Source: Psettodes erumei (lineage: Eukaryota; Chordata; Actinopteri; Pleuronectiformes; Psettodidae). From it: a stretch of DNA of 64,000 nt. The translations under genes and the position numbers were made by a program. Location: assembly GCA_016785225.1 (NCBI GenBank), contig JAFBJZ010000454.1, positions 486,501-550,500 on the forward strand, in the 5' to 3' direction. The stretch's first letter is position 1, and every line of letters starts with the position of its first letter. The notes under the pieces were generated by a model. That model searched no databases. It was given only the letters and a program-made list of their open reading frames with translations, and was not told the origin of the DNA. This document shows positions 45,154 to 57,250 of the stretch, piece by piece.

Positions 45154-45430
45154 CACACTCACTGTGACCACTTTGTTAGGAACACTTGCCGTGTTGAATC
45201 AGCCAATCATGCAGCAGCGGCGCGGCGCTTCAGCTCACATGTCGGGAGCTTCACATCAAACATCAGAGTGGAGGAGAAAAGTATCGAGCTTTGACTTTGG
45301 TCGGGATTATTGGTGCCAGATTAGATAAATCTGCGGAGATAGTCTGATGCGTTGGTGTCAACGTGGAGCAAAATCTCAATAAAAGGTTGTCATGGCGCCG
45401 GTCGGTTCCTAATGTGAATAGTCTGTCGTG
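45154..45430 (+). mobile_element. Internally deleted Tc1/mariner transposon relic
   Basis: Left end: CACTCACTGTGACCACTTTG then TTAGGAACAC, matching the terminal inverted repeat of a Tc1-like family known from vertebrates (GGCCACTTTATTAGGTACAC). It continues with AATCAGCCAATCATGCAGCA and CATCAGAGTGGAGGAGAAAA, which correspond to the untranslated leader and transposase start, and ATTGGTGCCAGA. The text then jumps to GTCAACGTGGAGCAAAATCT, which corresponds to the far 3' end of the transposase gene. The right end GGTTCCTAATGTGAATAGTC...GTCGTG is a decayed inverted copy of the left end. About 277 bp remain of an element normally well over 1 kb, so most of the transposase is deleted. It is inactive. 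Confidence 0.85.
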
Positions 45431-45769
45431 GACTATTTTCAGCTGTTTGTTGTGAGGCAGTGTTGTTGTGACGGTGAAGGAACAGTGGGGTTGTTTTTAA
45501 TCATTTTCTCAGAACAACCTGAGTCCCTGCAGGAATATGATTTCAGGCTCTGTGATGCACTTGTTAGTGAGATCAGTCCCAGGTCCAGAGCCGAGCGACC
45601 TTTTCACGGGTTAGGAACAAAACCACCGTGTTTTTGTACCAGTCTGCTCAGCTGGCAGCGCAAAATAACAATCTGTGCAAAGTGCAACAAGAATAAATCC
45701 ATCAGAAATGCATCTAAACGTCAGCGTATTGATCAGGGCTGCAACATGCATATCTGAGATTAATCACGG

Positions 45770-45960
45770 TCACAGTACTTAATGACGCCGGCTGCCGGCC
45801 GGGGCAGGCCGCGTGTTAAAATGCTAATGTGGAGCGCGCAAATTTGCTGCTTCTTAGTCAGTCTTGTTGCTGCTATTAATCGGATGTGAGAAAGTGGTTA
45901 ATTATTGCCTTTCACTTTGTGAGCTGAGTCACAGCGGTTCACACGTTGGAGGGTTTTGTG
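45770..45960. promoter_or_regulatory. Candidate conserved non-coding element
   Basis: GTTAAAATGCTAATGTGG, GCGCAAATTTGCTGC, GCTGCTATTAATCGG, AGTGGTTAATTATTGCC and GAGCTGAGTCACAGC. TAAT cores cluster and there is no simple repeat. Texture-based. Confidence 0.3.
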
Positions 45961-46775
45961 CAGGAGGTGGTGTTTTGCATGTGAGCTGAAAATGCTGTTC
46001 GGTAAGTGACCTCTGCGGAGCGGACCCTGAATTAAAGTTGACATTTTCACAGCTTTGACTTCACCGCTTTCATTCACGCTCTCTGCGAGGAGCTGATTTA
46101 GGATATAAGTGCATCTTTCATTCTGTAAATACCAGTTTCTGATTTTTTTTCTTAAACGTTATAGACTTGTATCGCGGGGGAGTCGGGTCTGATGTGTCTC
46201 CAGAATCTTGAACCCAAATGGAAACATCACAGCATTTGTCTTCTGCTTTAAGTTGACCGCTTAGTAGCTTTTTAGTTCAGGACTTCACTTCAAGTAAATG
46301 GAGGAAGAGCCAGTTAATATGTTCCAGCTACAGAGGAAGAGAAAGCTGGCTGATTGCAGTCTACCACTCTATTAAAATAATCCAGTAAGACGCTCTTATC
46401 CTTCACTGGTTGAGGATGGCGGCATGAAAATTACCCCCTTTGCAGTGGTTTTAATTCTTCCCTTCATTTTGCTCCGGTTCAGATTAAGAGGGAAAGCGTT
46501 CCATCGTGCCTGAAGCTCGTTTCCCTTTAGTCTCCTAACATCCTCTGCAGCAGCGAAACGTCATCAGCTGCCGGAAATATCATCCCAGTGTTATAACGAG
46601 CGGACGTAACGTTCACCTCGCAAACAAAAACCAGAGTTTAGAAGATTTGATGATGAGCTTTGTGCACATGAGGCAGCTGGTCCACGACATTCGAAGCTAA
46701 AAACACAACAAACGTGCCACAGAATTAAATTGCAAGTGCCGTTAGGAAGTGGACACCTGTTTTAGAAATCAGTGC

Positions 46776-46779
<4 letters not shown>
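45961..46779. other. Unique non-coding DNA
   Basis: A TCG/GTAAGTG string at 45999 lacks a pyrimidine tract. Nothing else recognised. Confidence 0.4.

Positions 46780-46842
<63 letters not shown>
46780..46842. repeat. (GT)n microsatellite
   Basis: About 31 uninterrupted units. Confidence 0.97.
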
Positions 46843-46846
<4 letters not shown>

Positions 46847-47413
46847 CATGCATGGCCCTAAACCTGCTGCAGCAAATTTAGCTGTGCAGCAGAGGAGAAC
46901 TGATGGAAGAACTGTGGCTGCATCCGGAATGAGTGAATTTAGTGGAGATAAGGCTGCATTTTCTGGTTCACATCTAATGGCAGTTTTATGCCAATAATAG
47001 TTTATCCCTGCAGCCAGTGAGCGAGAGAACGCCGACATGTTGCTGTACCTCTTTAAACCATCGGAGCCTGTGCTCACAAGCGGCGCCAGTATTCTCTCTG
47101 TCTCTCTGTATAGCAGCATTTCATAAGAGGTTAGCGCAGTTCAAAGACAAAGTCAATTAAGAAAAGGAAAAGAAACGATAAAACGGCAGGACTGACGCGC
47201 ACACAAAAAGTCAGCGTAAAGAGAATGAGCCCGCTATGAAACCGTCAAACAGAAGTCGGGGGTGAAATAATCGTTTTTTATGTTTAAAGAAACCGTGTCA
47301 GCTGCTCTCAGATCTGAGACGTGCTCATTTGACTCACGCGGCACCGTTACACCCACTGAAGCGTCAGCATGAACGTGGCATTTAGGCCCCTGTGGTGATG
47401 CAATGTGTATCTA

Positions 47414-47415
<2 letters not shown>

Positions 47416-47448
<33 letters not shown>
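47416..47448. repeat. (CA)n microsatellite
   Basis: About 16 units. Confidence 0.96.
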
Positions 47449-47449
<1 letters not shown>

Positions 47450-47579
47450 GTCTGCCACCGAGCAAGATGCTGTCTCATCTAATCTCTCAAACTTCAGCTT
47501 GCAGCGCGCACGTCTCCATTCGAGGGACTGAGTCACACCTTCGTACGAGCAGCGGTCCTCCACGTTCAGCCGCTATCTG

Positions 47580-47800
47580 AATGGATCGCCGGCGCTTCTT
47601 TGATCGTCAATCGGGCGGCTGGAATTGCTTTATTCTCTTCAGGAAAAGCTCCCGCGGTTGCCAATACGCCTGAGCACCCCCATATTTTAACAATAGGGTG
47701 TACAGAATGGCATTTAAAACATATAAATTTGTATTTTATGAGCAACACACGGCGTTTCATTCAAACGAGACAGGAAGCAGAAAGACGTGGAAGCGGCGAG
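47580..47800. promoter_or_regulatory. Candidate conserved non-coding element
   Basis: Repeat-free block with CTTTGATCGTCAATCGGGCG, GGAATTGCTTTATTCTC, CCCATATTTTAACAATAGGG, GGCATTTAAAACATATAAAT and TTGTATTTTATGAGC. CTTTGATC fits the TCF/LEF core (CTTTGATC/A). Overlapping open frames on both strands argue against coding. Conservation unknown. Confidence 0.35.
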
Positions 47801-49909
47801 AAGGTCACGGTGACGTCTGGAAAATGAAGTCAGGAGTTATGGCTCGCCAAATGTGCGGTGGATGTTTTAGCCGGGCTGAGCGGGTATAAATCTGCAGTTA
47901 TTCCTGCATCCCCCATTCGAATTGAAATGAAGCCGTCGAACACATCATCTAAGGTTCCTACAGTTCTGCAACTCCATCGCCTTGTTTTCTGCTGCATGGA
48001 GCCACAACGTGCAGGAAGTGCAGAAACTCAGTACGCCGGAATATTCTTTCTACGGAAAACATGGAAACACTCTCACTGAATGAAACCTGGTTTTGGTCGT
48101 ACGTTTCAAGCGTGAACTCTTGTTTCTTTCCGGTGAACAACCCCCGCCGAAAACGTGTCACGATGACGGCTAACAAGCGAGTAACTGTTCATCCGTCCTC
48201 CGCCCGGCCCTCGCGGCGGCGCGTCGGGGGCCCGTCTCCGGCTCCAGACCCCCCATCAGGTGGCGTGACTCATTCCTTTCATCGGCGGCTGCGAGCGGGC
48301 GCTTCTCATCATGCCAGGGCATGGTTTAATGGGTAGTAGTAGAGAGTCTTTTCTTCTTTTCCTCTGCTTCCTCTCCGTCAGTAATTGGATCTCTGGGTGG
48401 AATGTCCTCGCTGCAAATCAAAGTTTGGTAGCGGCCGTGTGTTACTTTGCATTGTTACGGCCCTGCAAATACTCTTAGAGCCGCTGCCGCTGCTTGTGTG
48501 TGGCTGTCGGAGACTTTGACCTTATAAAACCGGCCGCAGGCGGATTGTCACAGCACCACTAAACCTGCTAATTCAGAAAAAAGGGATAGTTATTGTCCTT
48601 ATCTCAGCGCGTGCATGAACTCTGTCACGCTAAAGCTAACGACTGCAGAGAACTGATGCAAATGTCAGCATTAACAGCAGCCCGGCCCGGCAATTAAAGG
48701 GAATCGTGCTACATGAAAGGGCCTCAGCAAAATTAATTATGGTATAGTCGTGTGTTCTTCCTTGTTTTTTTTTGACTCAGAAGGGCAATTGTGCACGTTC
48801 CCTTCTTTCCATGTTTTTTTCTTGGCAAATCCTTCGTTTAGCTCTCGGGGAACTGCAGCAATTGAGGCTGAAACATGTGGAAGCGGGGAAAAAAAAAAAA
48901 AAAAAAAACATGCTTAGTGTACCAGAAAACCGGTGGAAGAAGAACTGTCGAACCGTTAAGAAAACATGCAGTGATTGGGCGGTGAACCTTAAAATGGTGC
49001 TGGGTGGGATTCATCCAAAAGGGAATGAGGGAGGACTGGGAGAGAATTTTCCAACACAGCTGCAGGACCTCAGCCCTCACCTGCAGCCCACTGCACTGTA
49101 AGGGGATTTATGTTGAATTCCCTATTGTCAAACACACATATTGTACTTTGACAATGGAAGAGCAGGTGCAGTATGTTTCTGGAAGCACTGAATGTATGCA
49201 CGGCTCATTTACCGAATAATCTCAACCTCCGCTTTCTGTGTTTTTTCTCTCCCATAACTTCATTTGAAACATGACTGAATCCCTGCGCTGCCACTTCACA
49301 GTGACATATTAAATATGTCTGATATCCATAAAGCGCACGTTCAAAGGAAAACACTTAAACAGCAAAGTGTTTGGTCCAGGTCCAGGTTGTCAGACCCTGT
49401 GAATTAATACTGACATATGAGTCACGGTGATTATCCCTGTCGAGATATTAGACAAAATACCGTGAGGCAGTAAGCCTTTGTGACAGTGACATTAAACAGA
49501 CATGATATTAGCGGTGTCCTTTTCCCACAGTCCTGTTCGTTCGTCCCGCTATCATCGCATTTAGCATTGTTATCAGCTAATCTAAATGGGCAGGCTAACG
49601 GGGACCATTAGCATTTTCCCCAGACGTTTTCGATGGATGTGCAAATAGAGTTTTTTAAGCATTAGCGCGTTGAAAATGGTCTTTAATCTCAGCTAACAAT
49701 GCATTATGTAGCTTCATCAACCGACAACTGTCATATAGCATAAACGCGCACTTTCATGTGCGTGCGCACACTCAACCCATTCTGGTTTGCATCAGAGTGA
49801 TGGCTCATTTCAGTCGCCTTTTTTTTATGTTTTTTTTTTTGTTGTTGTTTCAAATCCAAGCAATTAAAAGCAAAATGCATCCAGTAATTTAATATGCGAC
49901 ACACACCAC
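47801..49909. other. Unique non-coding DNA
   Basis: A-run at 48889-48908 and T-runs near 49819-49840. No gene accepted. Confidence 0.4.
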
Positions 49910-49939
49910 CCACACGCACACACACACACACACACACAG
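49910..49939. repeat. (CA)n microsatellite
   Basis: About 14 units. Confidence 0.95.
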
Positions 49940-50554
49940 ACCACGAGGACATTTGGATTTTACCAAACTTTGCAGACAGAAATGTCAACTGCCGGGGAAC
50001 AAAAGGCGGCTCAAACTTTAAGCACTGTATTAATAAACAAATGTTCCAAATGACGGACTCGTGGCTAAATTTGTTCCACCCAAGAGGCTGAGGCATTTTT
50101 AATGAGAGTGAACATCTGTCTCCTCTGTGTCCCACTGGGAACCGCTTGACAAGTGTGAAAAATAAAAATAGTTTATTCTTTATTCCCTCATGAAGCAGCT
50201 GGTAACACAGCGTCATGTACTGTAGCATACATTTCTCAAAAGACATGCTAAAGTTACAGAGGAGGGGGGGCATTTAAAATGCAACATAAGTATTGGGAAA
50301 TTTTGTTTTTTCTCCATCATTTATATATATATGAATATGTATTACTGTGTGGGATAAAGCCGCATGTGTGACAGTGTTGTGTTGAGTTAGTGAACAAACC
50401 AGCACTGAGGCAACTGATGATTTATGGCTGCATTTCCAAGAGCTGACTGCAAATAAAGAGATTGACGGCGTGTCTGGGGCTGCATAGGGTCTACAGTAGT
50501 CACTGTGGTCAAACAGCATGCAGTAATTACAGCCAGAGAGAGAAAGGCAACCAA

Positions 50555-50587
50555 AACCCCCCCCCATCCCACCCCCCCACCCCCCGT
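50555..50587 (-). repeat. C-rich tract
   Basis: Four C-runs of six or more separated by AT, CCA and A. G-quadruplex pattern on the - strand. Confidence 0.88.
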
Positions 50588-50701
50588 CTCACCCCGGAGA
50601 ATATACAGTAAAGTGCTTAACATCAAGGCCCATTTGTCTTGGAAAATGCAGCGAACAGTTGGTGACAGAGATCACAGCTCCTGCTCCATCCAAAGCAGAG
50701 G

Positions 50702-50757
50702 GAGGTGGGGGGGGGGGGGAGCAGGGAGGTGAAGCAGGGGGTGGGTGTGGGGTGGTG
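50702..50757 (+). repeat. G-rich tract
   Basis: G13 run plus several GGG groups. It lies about 120 bp from, and roughly complementary to, the C-rich tract at 50555-50587. Confidence 0.88.
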
Positions 50758-50984
50758 CAGCAGAGAGGGCTTAGTATGGAGAAGTGAGGGAGATGGGAGG
50801 TCAGAGCTACCTTTACGGTCCTGGATCTGAAGGATGCGTTTTGACGTGTTAGCGCTGAGCTGCCCCTGTTTTTAAACCCCGCGGGATGTGTGTGTCTGCG
50901 TCTGTGCCCGTGTAGCTAATTGATTGACACAGGTGTGTGTGTGTGTGTTTCCACTCGAGTGGCGACACGTTGGCTGCAGATTTG

Positions 50985-51260
50985 TTAAAGGGTTAGTTCA
51001 CCCAAAGTTAGACGGAGCACAATAACGATCCACTCTGCTGTCGAATTGTTGAGCATCACAAAAAAAAAAACCACACAACCCACCTCCATTGTGCTGTGTT
51101 TGAAGCAGGAGTGTTGCATTACTGCATTCATGAGTCCTCGTGAGGAAAGCTCTACACACAAGTGCATTCAAAAGGGAAGTATGGATGGTTCAAGCGGCCA
51201 TTTTTCAAAATGGGTTTCTATTCAACCGGCGATTCTTTATTACAGTAGCCGAGCAAAAAT
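50985..51260 (+). repeat. Fragment of a dispersed fish repeat
   Basis: Begins TTAAAGGGTTAGTTCACCCA (50986-51005), a string I recall as characteristic of dispersed fish repeats, followed by AAATGGGTTTCTATTCAACC. No protein-coding remnant, and the 3' limit is uncertain. Confidence 0.5.
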
Positions 51261-51468
51261 CCCAAAAAGAGACGTACCAGCTGATTTCAATAGACTCTGT
51301 AAGTCTCTCCCTAACTCAAAGCATTTTAATTACGCGCTGCAGTGTCGCTGTCCGCGCCGCTGAAATGTTCATCCGCTCGCCGCCTCTGAATAGAAGCTTT
51401 GCTGTTTCATTTTGATGTGCCATGTTTGCTTTCACTGCCTTGAATAAATGTGCGCCCTTGCAGTTTCT

Positions 51469-51490
51469 TTTTTTTTTTTTTTTTTTTTTA
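51469..51490. repeat. Poly-T tract
   Basis: About 21 T. Confidence 0.9.
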
Positions 51491-51623
51491 CATTTTCTGA
51501 ACTCAACCACTCGCAATGGAGCTCAAGTGCACTTTGGTTGTGTATGTTAAAGGCAGCGACGGCCAAACACCAAAACAAAAGGCCCGGCAAAGTGGGCTCC
51601 AAAGAAATGTGAATAGGCGAGGG

Positions 51624-51624
<1 letters not shown>

Positions 51625-51657
<33 letters not shown>
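51625..51657. repeat. (GT)n microsatellite
   Basis: About 16 units. Confidence 0.96.
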
Positions 51658-51658
<1 letters not shown>

Positions 51659-51816
51659 GTGGTGGTGCTTGCTGGGGGATGGGATTGAAGACCTATGGAC
51701 TCTAAGTGCGAGACCCTGGTGCTTCTTCATGGAGCTTGATTATTGGGGAATTCTGGCGGTAGAGCCAAACTAGAACTCGTCCCAGTGGACACAATTAAAC
51801 GCACACACAAATGTAC

Positions 51817-51819
<3 letters not shown>

Positions 51820-51868
<49 letters not shown>
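51820..51868. repeat. (CA)n microsatellite
   Basis: About 24 units. The following GACGTCCTCGCTGCAC at 51945-51960 recalls the GTCCTCACAA module near 7813. Confidence 0.96.
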
Positions 51869-51869
<1 letters not shown>

Positions 51870-52176
51870 CCCCCCTCTGCACACTAAGGTTATCACAACA
51901 CTAATATTCTCAATGATGAGGATGGTAACTAACCAGCTGCAGGGACGTCCTCGCTGCACACACACTGTTACACACTGAATCTGCAGTTTATTAAATCCAG
52001 TGAAAATAAAGGAAAGTTACACATGTTTATTATCCCACACATACTGTATATATACTGTACAGTTTTATCAGACAGAAGGTTTGGTCGTATTTCATCCCCA
52101 CATTTGAGGGCTTTCCCTTCACAAGCACTGATTTCGAGAAAGGAAGTGATCCTCTTACATCTTGGCTGTTTTTTCT

Positions 52177-52177
<1 letters not shown>

Positions 52178-52210
<33 letters not shown>

Positions 52211-52238
52211 GTGTGTGTGTGTGTGTGTGGGGGGGGGG
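52178..52238. repeat. (GTT)n, (GT)n and G-run compound repeat
   Basis: About 10 GTT, 9 GT, then 9-10 G, changing unit without intervening sequence. Confidence 0.96.
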
Positions 52239-52239
52239 C

Positions 52240-53990
52240 TGCTCTGGATACACCTCAAGTCTATTAACCCTGTCCTAACCTTTCCTGGCCATTATGTGGA
52301 TTAAAGGTTGTATGTGTCCAATATGGCAGCATGAAAAATTACATTTCAGGTATTTTTTCTCTTCACTTTCAGAAGGTAAAAAAAAAAACGATTTAGAAAC
52401 TGATGCATGTTGTGAACCGGAATTTAACCTTTGATATGAGAATTACCAAACTTGCTGAAATTATGCTGTGTACATGCAGTGCATACATACGTGTGTCTGT
52501 GCGATTTGCATGCTGCAGTGTGAGGCGCTGCTCTCCTGTGTTGTGAGACTCTTCCAGCCAAAGTGCGGTGATGTTCCATTAGGCTTTTATTTGGGCGGCA
52601 GCGTGGTGCGTAATGGACTCACAGCCCAGCGTGTCTCCACCGCCTCGCTGTGTCTTCCTCGCTTTTCTCCTCCTTTTAACTCTGCTCCACATTTACTCAG
52701 TACACGCTAAGGTTTGTGTGCATCCGTGCACTCAGTTGTGCGACTTTCGCGTCCGCCTTTGCCAAAAAATGTCCAGAGATAATGAGAGAGGGGGAGATAT
52801 GAAGAGGCAGAGGAATGGGGCTTTGACAAGCTGCAACCAAAGACTCTTTTTTCCACTTCAGGAATTTTCCTGGGCCACAGGAAGCCTCTTTTTCAAAGGC
52901 AGGATGTTGTAATTACGCGGCAGGTTATCTTGGTGAGTTTTATGTCCTGGATGCTGCTGAAAGCTGCAACGTCCCTGATATATTTACTGAGACTGTAAAC
53001 AAGCACTGGGCATTGAACCTCAGCACTCTGTCTATAAAATATTTAACTGTCAGCGACTGAGGACTGGCTTCACACAAATATACACAACTCATTTGCATTA
53101 GCAAACATATTTAGTGTTAAAAGGTAATTGTAACCGGATTACGTTTTTTTATCAACACAATGAGGATGTGTTGTTAATTTGTATATTCATGTTTTTTTTT
53201 CTTGGAAATAAAGGTTTTGTGGAATTAAAGACTCTTGACGTAAAGAATTAAAAATGCAACGGTTGTCATCTTGGGACTAGTATCAAAGAATAGAAGTAAT
53301 AGTAGTAATAGTCTGTCATGTGTGAATTCGTAGTCATCCATGTTTAAATAGTGAAGCCAAATTCTTGTTAAGTAGATAAGTGGAATCGGAGAGATGATAC
53401 ATCAGTTCAATCACTATTTTTTTTCCAGTTCAGTTAACTACTAAAGATGAAATCACAAGCTGCGTCGTATTCATGAGGAAAACACTCAGCAGATCAATGG
53501 TCCTGTTCCATATCCAGCCAAGCGCCACATCGCTCTTCAGCAGGAAATAAAAAACAAAAAAAAGATCTTCAAACGTGGCCCAAACACAAATAAATAAGTG
53601 TGGGAGGAACCGACCTTCTCTCATTTATTTCCTGTGGTCACTTCCTATACAGGCCGTCGGGTCAAAACAAGCCACATAGTTAAGATCGCAGTGTTTTCTA
53701 TTACAGTCCTTCAGGGATCAATAGCAACTTAGATCTCAGCGCCGCTGCATTATAGCAGGGAGATAAGGCTCATGATCAATGGTCAGGCCGGTGGTGCAAA
53801 CTATGTGAGAAGCAGTTTGGATAAAGAGACTGCAGCAACCAGGCGGCCCCCTGGCCCCCCGTGGGCCGCCAGGACTAAAGGGAAAATGTATCTGTAACAT
53901 TAATAAACTGAACTGGGCTTCATAGCAACCTGGAAGCTCCTGTGCACCTCCACCCCCCACTCCCGTGCATTGATTTCTGTTCCCTCCTCG
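52240..53990. other. Unique non-coding DNA
   Basis: Near 52350-52379 there are two good 3' splice-like strings (ACATTTCAG/GTAT and CTTCACTTTCAG/AAGGTAAA) but no exon. 52588-52625 weakly resembles the tRNA-like head of a fish SINE. No gene accepted. Confidence 0.4.
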
Positions 53991-53999
53991 CCGCAGAAT

Positions 54000-54260
54000 A
54001 GCCAGCGAAGCTTTTTAAAAGCTTAGGTGTAATTGTTGCATTTAGGACAGAGCGATATTGATCAGCGTTACTGAGGCAAAAGAGCCGTTCTGTATGGGCC
54101 GTAATGTCAGAAAGCAGGCGCGCGTAATGAGGGCCATTTGGCCACCGTCTCGTCTCGCCTAATGGTCGTAGTCATTTCTGTTTTCAAAGGAAGCTCATCG
54201 CTTTCCCTTTTCACTCCTCCATCACTGAACAGGTGCATTTAATCCAAGCTTATTTCTGTT
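54000..54260. promoter_or_regulatory. Candidate CNE with a 17-bp palindrome
   Basis: AAGCTTTT-T-AAAAGCTT at 54008-54024 is a perfect palindrome around one base. It is followed by GTGTAATTGTTGCATTTAGG, GATATTGATCAGCG, GCGTAATGAGGGCCATTTGG and CCTAATGGTCG. Repeat-free and non-coding in appearance. Confidence 0.3.
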
Positions 54261-54301
54261 TGGTTCAGAATGATTGGGATAAATGGCGTGCAATAGAGAG
54301 A

Positions 54302-54321
54302 GTGTGTGTGTGTGTGTGTGA
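54302..54321. repeat. (GT)n microsatellite
   Basis: About 10 units. Confidence 0.93.
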
Positions 54322-57216
54322 TTGTACAGTAGTACACGTGTCTGTGTAAACGGTCAAGTGTCTGAGGAGGAAGAACAAGTGGTACTACAGAGGCAGTGAC
54401 CGAGATCGCTATCAGCCGGCGCTCGCCCGTGTCAATAATTTCAGCCGAGACGGGCGCGTGGAATATCTTCAGCGCGCGAGTTGATTGAAAGCAGATTGAT
54501 CGGAGGCGTGATAGGAGGAAATAGGGTCGACGGAGAGACGCAGAACAAATGGAGGAAGCAGGTAGAGCGCAAGTGGAAATTAATTGGAAAGCAGAGAGGG
54601 TGCTGAGTGGGCGGGGGCACGAGAGACAAAGGTACACAGCAAGTTAAATTTGATGTTTTAGGTAGATACAGATAAAATCTGCACCACAAAATTAAAAAGA
54701 ATTTTTCTATTACTGATATACAGATGGGTGACAAATCGAAAACAGCTTAACACTAAAAAGATAGGCCAGTATATTACAGACACAAATAAGATTTTGCTGA
54801 AAATTCATTATTGGATTGTAAGATTATTATCTCCCGGCAGCGTGAGGTAAGTACGCAGTATTTGTAGCAGGGGCCACTTGAACACGACATAAATTTCGAA
54901 CGTGACTCAACACACGCTTGTGTGAGGGCAGAGACAATCGTGGCTTTCAGCTGAACGCAGCGTTTCATTGTATGCACACGCGACCAAAGTCAGCTTTGCA
55001 TATATCACCAAGAGGCAGGAAATGCAGGAAACTTGTTTCCTGGGCTTGAATTTATACACACAATGCTCTTGGGTGAGAAAGAGTAAATGTAAACAAAACC
55101 TTCTTGTTTAAAAGCTGCACTTTCCCCCTTTTTTTCATTTCAATTTTATCTGCGACGTTTAGCCCAGGCTTGCACGGTCTGTAACAGGAGGAACCAGCAG
55201 TGATGGGGAGACAGAGGCAGGAACGTCGGTGAAGTCAGTGGCATTAGGAAAAGGGAATTTCCTCCCGTCTGTGAAATTCCATCTCCTGACAACTTTCTTC
55301 CTCCTCAGTATTTCCCCCCCTCGTCTCCACGATGCTTCCACTGATGTCAGACTCATTTATTAAGAGGCAAGCAGGGGCAGAGCCGACGAGGCCTCGCCTC
55401 ACACCCCTCAGACTGTGTGTGAGCGAGCGTTGAACCCCCCCCCCCCGCAGAGGACCACACTCAATAATGCATAGCTGCAGGCCTAACTAGAGCAAGCCGG
55501 GGGCCCCCGCTGCTCTGCGGGCGCCATCCTCCATTTTGGCCCAAAAAACTAAAGTGCATAGCTTACATTTCTCGCTTTTTTTTCTTTTTTGTTTTTTTTT
55601 CCCCTTGCACACATGCTACATGGAAACACGGCATCCATAATGCAGAGATCCTAATTACAAAGAGACACTGCATCTATAAAATATGGACCCTAATTACACA
55701 GACACACGGGGAACAGGCAGGGAAAACACAAGTTCTGGTCAAAACATCGCGCCGAGTTACTCAGAGCTGCGCGGCAGAGCGCAGAGCATCTCCATATCTG
55801 CTCCTCCGAATGAAACGGTGCATTATGAAAGCCATTTCACTCTGTCAGCTTAGGTTTCACATGACAAATTAAGCACAGTGCCACGCTGAGAACAACCTAA
55901 CCCGAGCAGACAGTGCAGCCTCTGCAGGAGTCACTTCAGGTGCAGGAGTGAACTGGAAATAATAAGCACAATATTCAGATGAAGTTAGGATGTTACTTTT
56001 TTTAAGTAGGCAGTTTGGAAAAGACCTTCAGCAGTTCATATTTTACATTTTTCTCCGACCGACCCGTAATTGCATCCAATCCTCAGCCGTTCGCTTTCCC
56101 AAACTCCTTATCTGGGCTGCGGTGGCGGCAGGTTGAGCGAAGCTGACGCTCTTCCCTCCAGGTCGTGATGTAAATCTCGTGAGCTGGTAAACGTGTGATG
56201 GGAGAACTTCTCAGGAGAGCCAGATGTCTCCTGGGTGTTTTCGGACTGGACTGTCCAAGAACAGTGACGGGATTTCTCCCGTTACTTTCATAGAGGGAAA
56301 GGGTGAACTGTCAGCCTGGTTTGGGTGGAGCTCAGGGTCTCCTCCACCACTGCAACAAAAATCAAATATTTCATGAATGAAATTACGTTGCAGCATTTGG
56401 TTTATAAAAAACACTTTGCACAAAGCGTGGGTGCAGCTTTTCACTGTTCTAACCTGTAAAGTGTTCACTGGCTGCCATTCAATCAGCACATGTCCTTGTC
56501 CCGTCTTCATCTATTCAAACCCTCCACTCCTCAGCACTGAGTGACCATGAAAGCTCAGCATCTCATCTAATGGGCCCTCCAACGTGACCACAAACACCAT
56601 TTCAGGACAATGAAACACACTGGACCCTCTTAACAGCAGCTCAGTCAAGAGCCTGTACAGCCACACAGCTGTCAACATCTGCAGGCCTCATCGGGCTTAG
56701 TCTAAGACTAAGACTTGGGCTTTTAGTAGGCAGGGAGTTGCATTATGGGAAATGTTTTCAACTCGAAATAGGAACTATTTTACACATAAAGTATAAACAA
56801 ATAAAAACATGATGTAATGCATCTCTGGCTACAAATCTTGCCAAGCAAAGAAACCCAGCGGCCGTCATGCCTGCTGACCGCGTACAGATGGAAGCTGCAC
56901 ATAAACTGGGATTGTTGAAGAGTCGGATGTGGAAAAGAAAAAAAAGCTTTTACTCCTCAAAAGATTGTGTTACAGTGATTGGTTTGCTTGTCTTCATTGT
57001 AACATACAAGATAGAAAAGAAGAGCTGCAGGTCAGGTGGTGTCAGAGGTCACAGTCCTGAGCCATGAAAATGAGCCTCCTACGTCCACTTCCACCTTTTT
57101 CTTTCCTCGCTCTCATTTTCGTTTTATTCTTTTCCTCCCCGCAATTGATTGAATAATTCATGGAAAAAGTAAAACGCCACAGGCAAATAAAATCTTGCAC
57201 AGCAACTGATCAAGGC
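54322..57216. other. Unique non-coding DNA
   Basis: C-run at 55434-55447, T-rich tract at 55575-55603. A strong isolated 5' splice string GAG/GTAAGTA lies at 54844-54853, six bases after CCCGGCAG; the 6-nt interval is too short to accept as an exon. No gene accepted. Confidence 0.4.
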
Positions 57217-57250
57217 GCCGCCGCTGCTGCTGCTGCTGCTGCTGCTGCTG
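57217..57250. repeat. (CTG)n trinucleotide repeat
   Basis: About 10 CTG units after GCCGCCG. CTG/CAG arrays are known to be length-unstable and to form hairpins. Confidence 0.94.

Noticed and set aside
52588..52650. GGGCGGCAGCGTGGTGCG text like the head of a tRNA-derived fish SINE
   Set aside because: About 30 bp of partial similarity only. There is no B box in the expected place and no tail.
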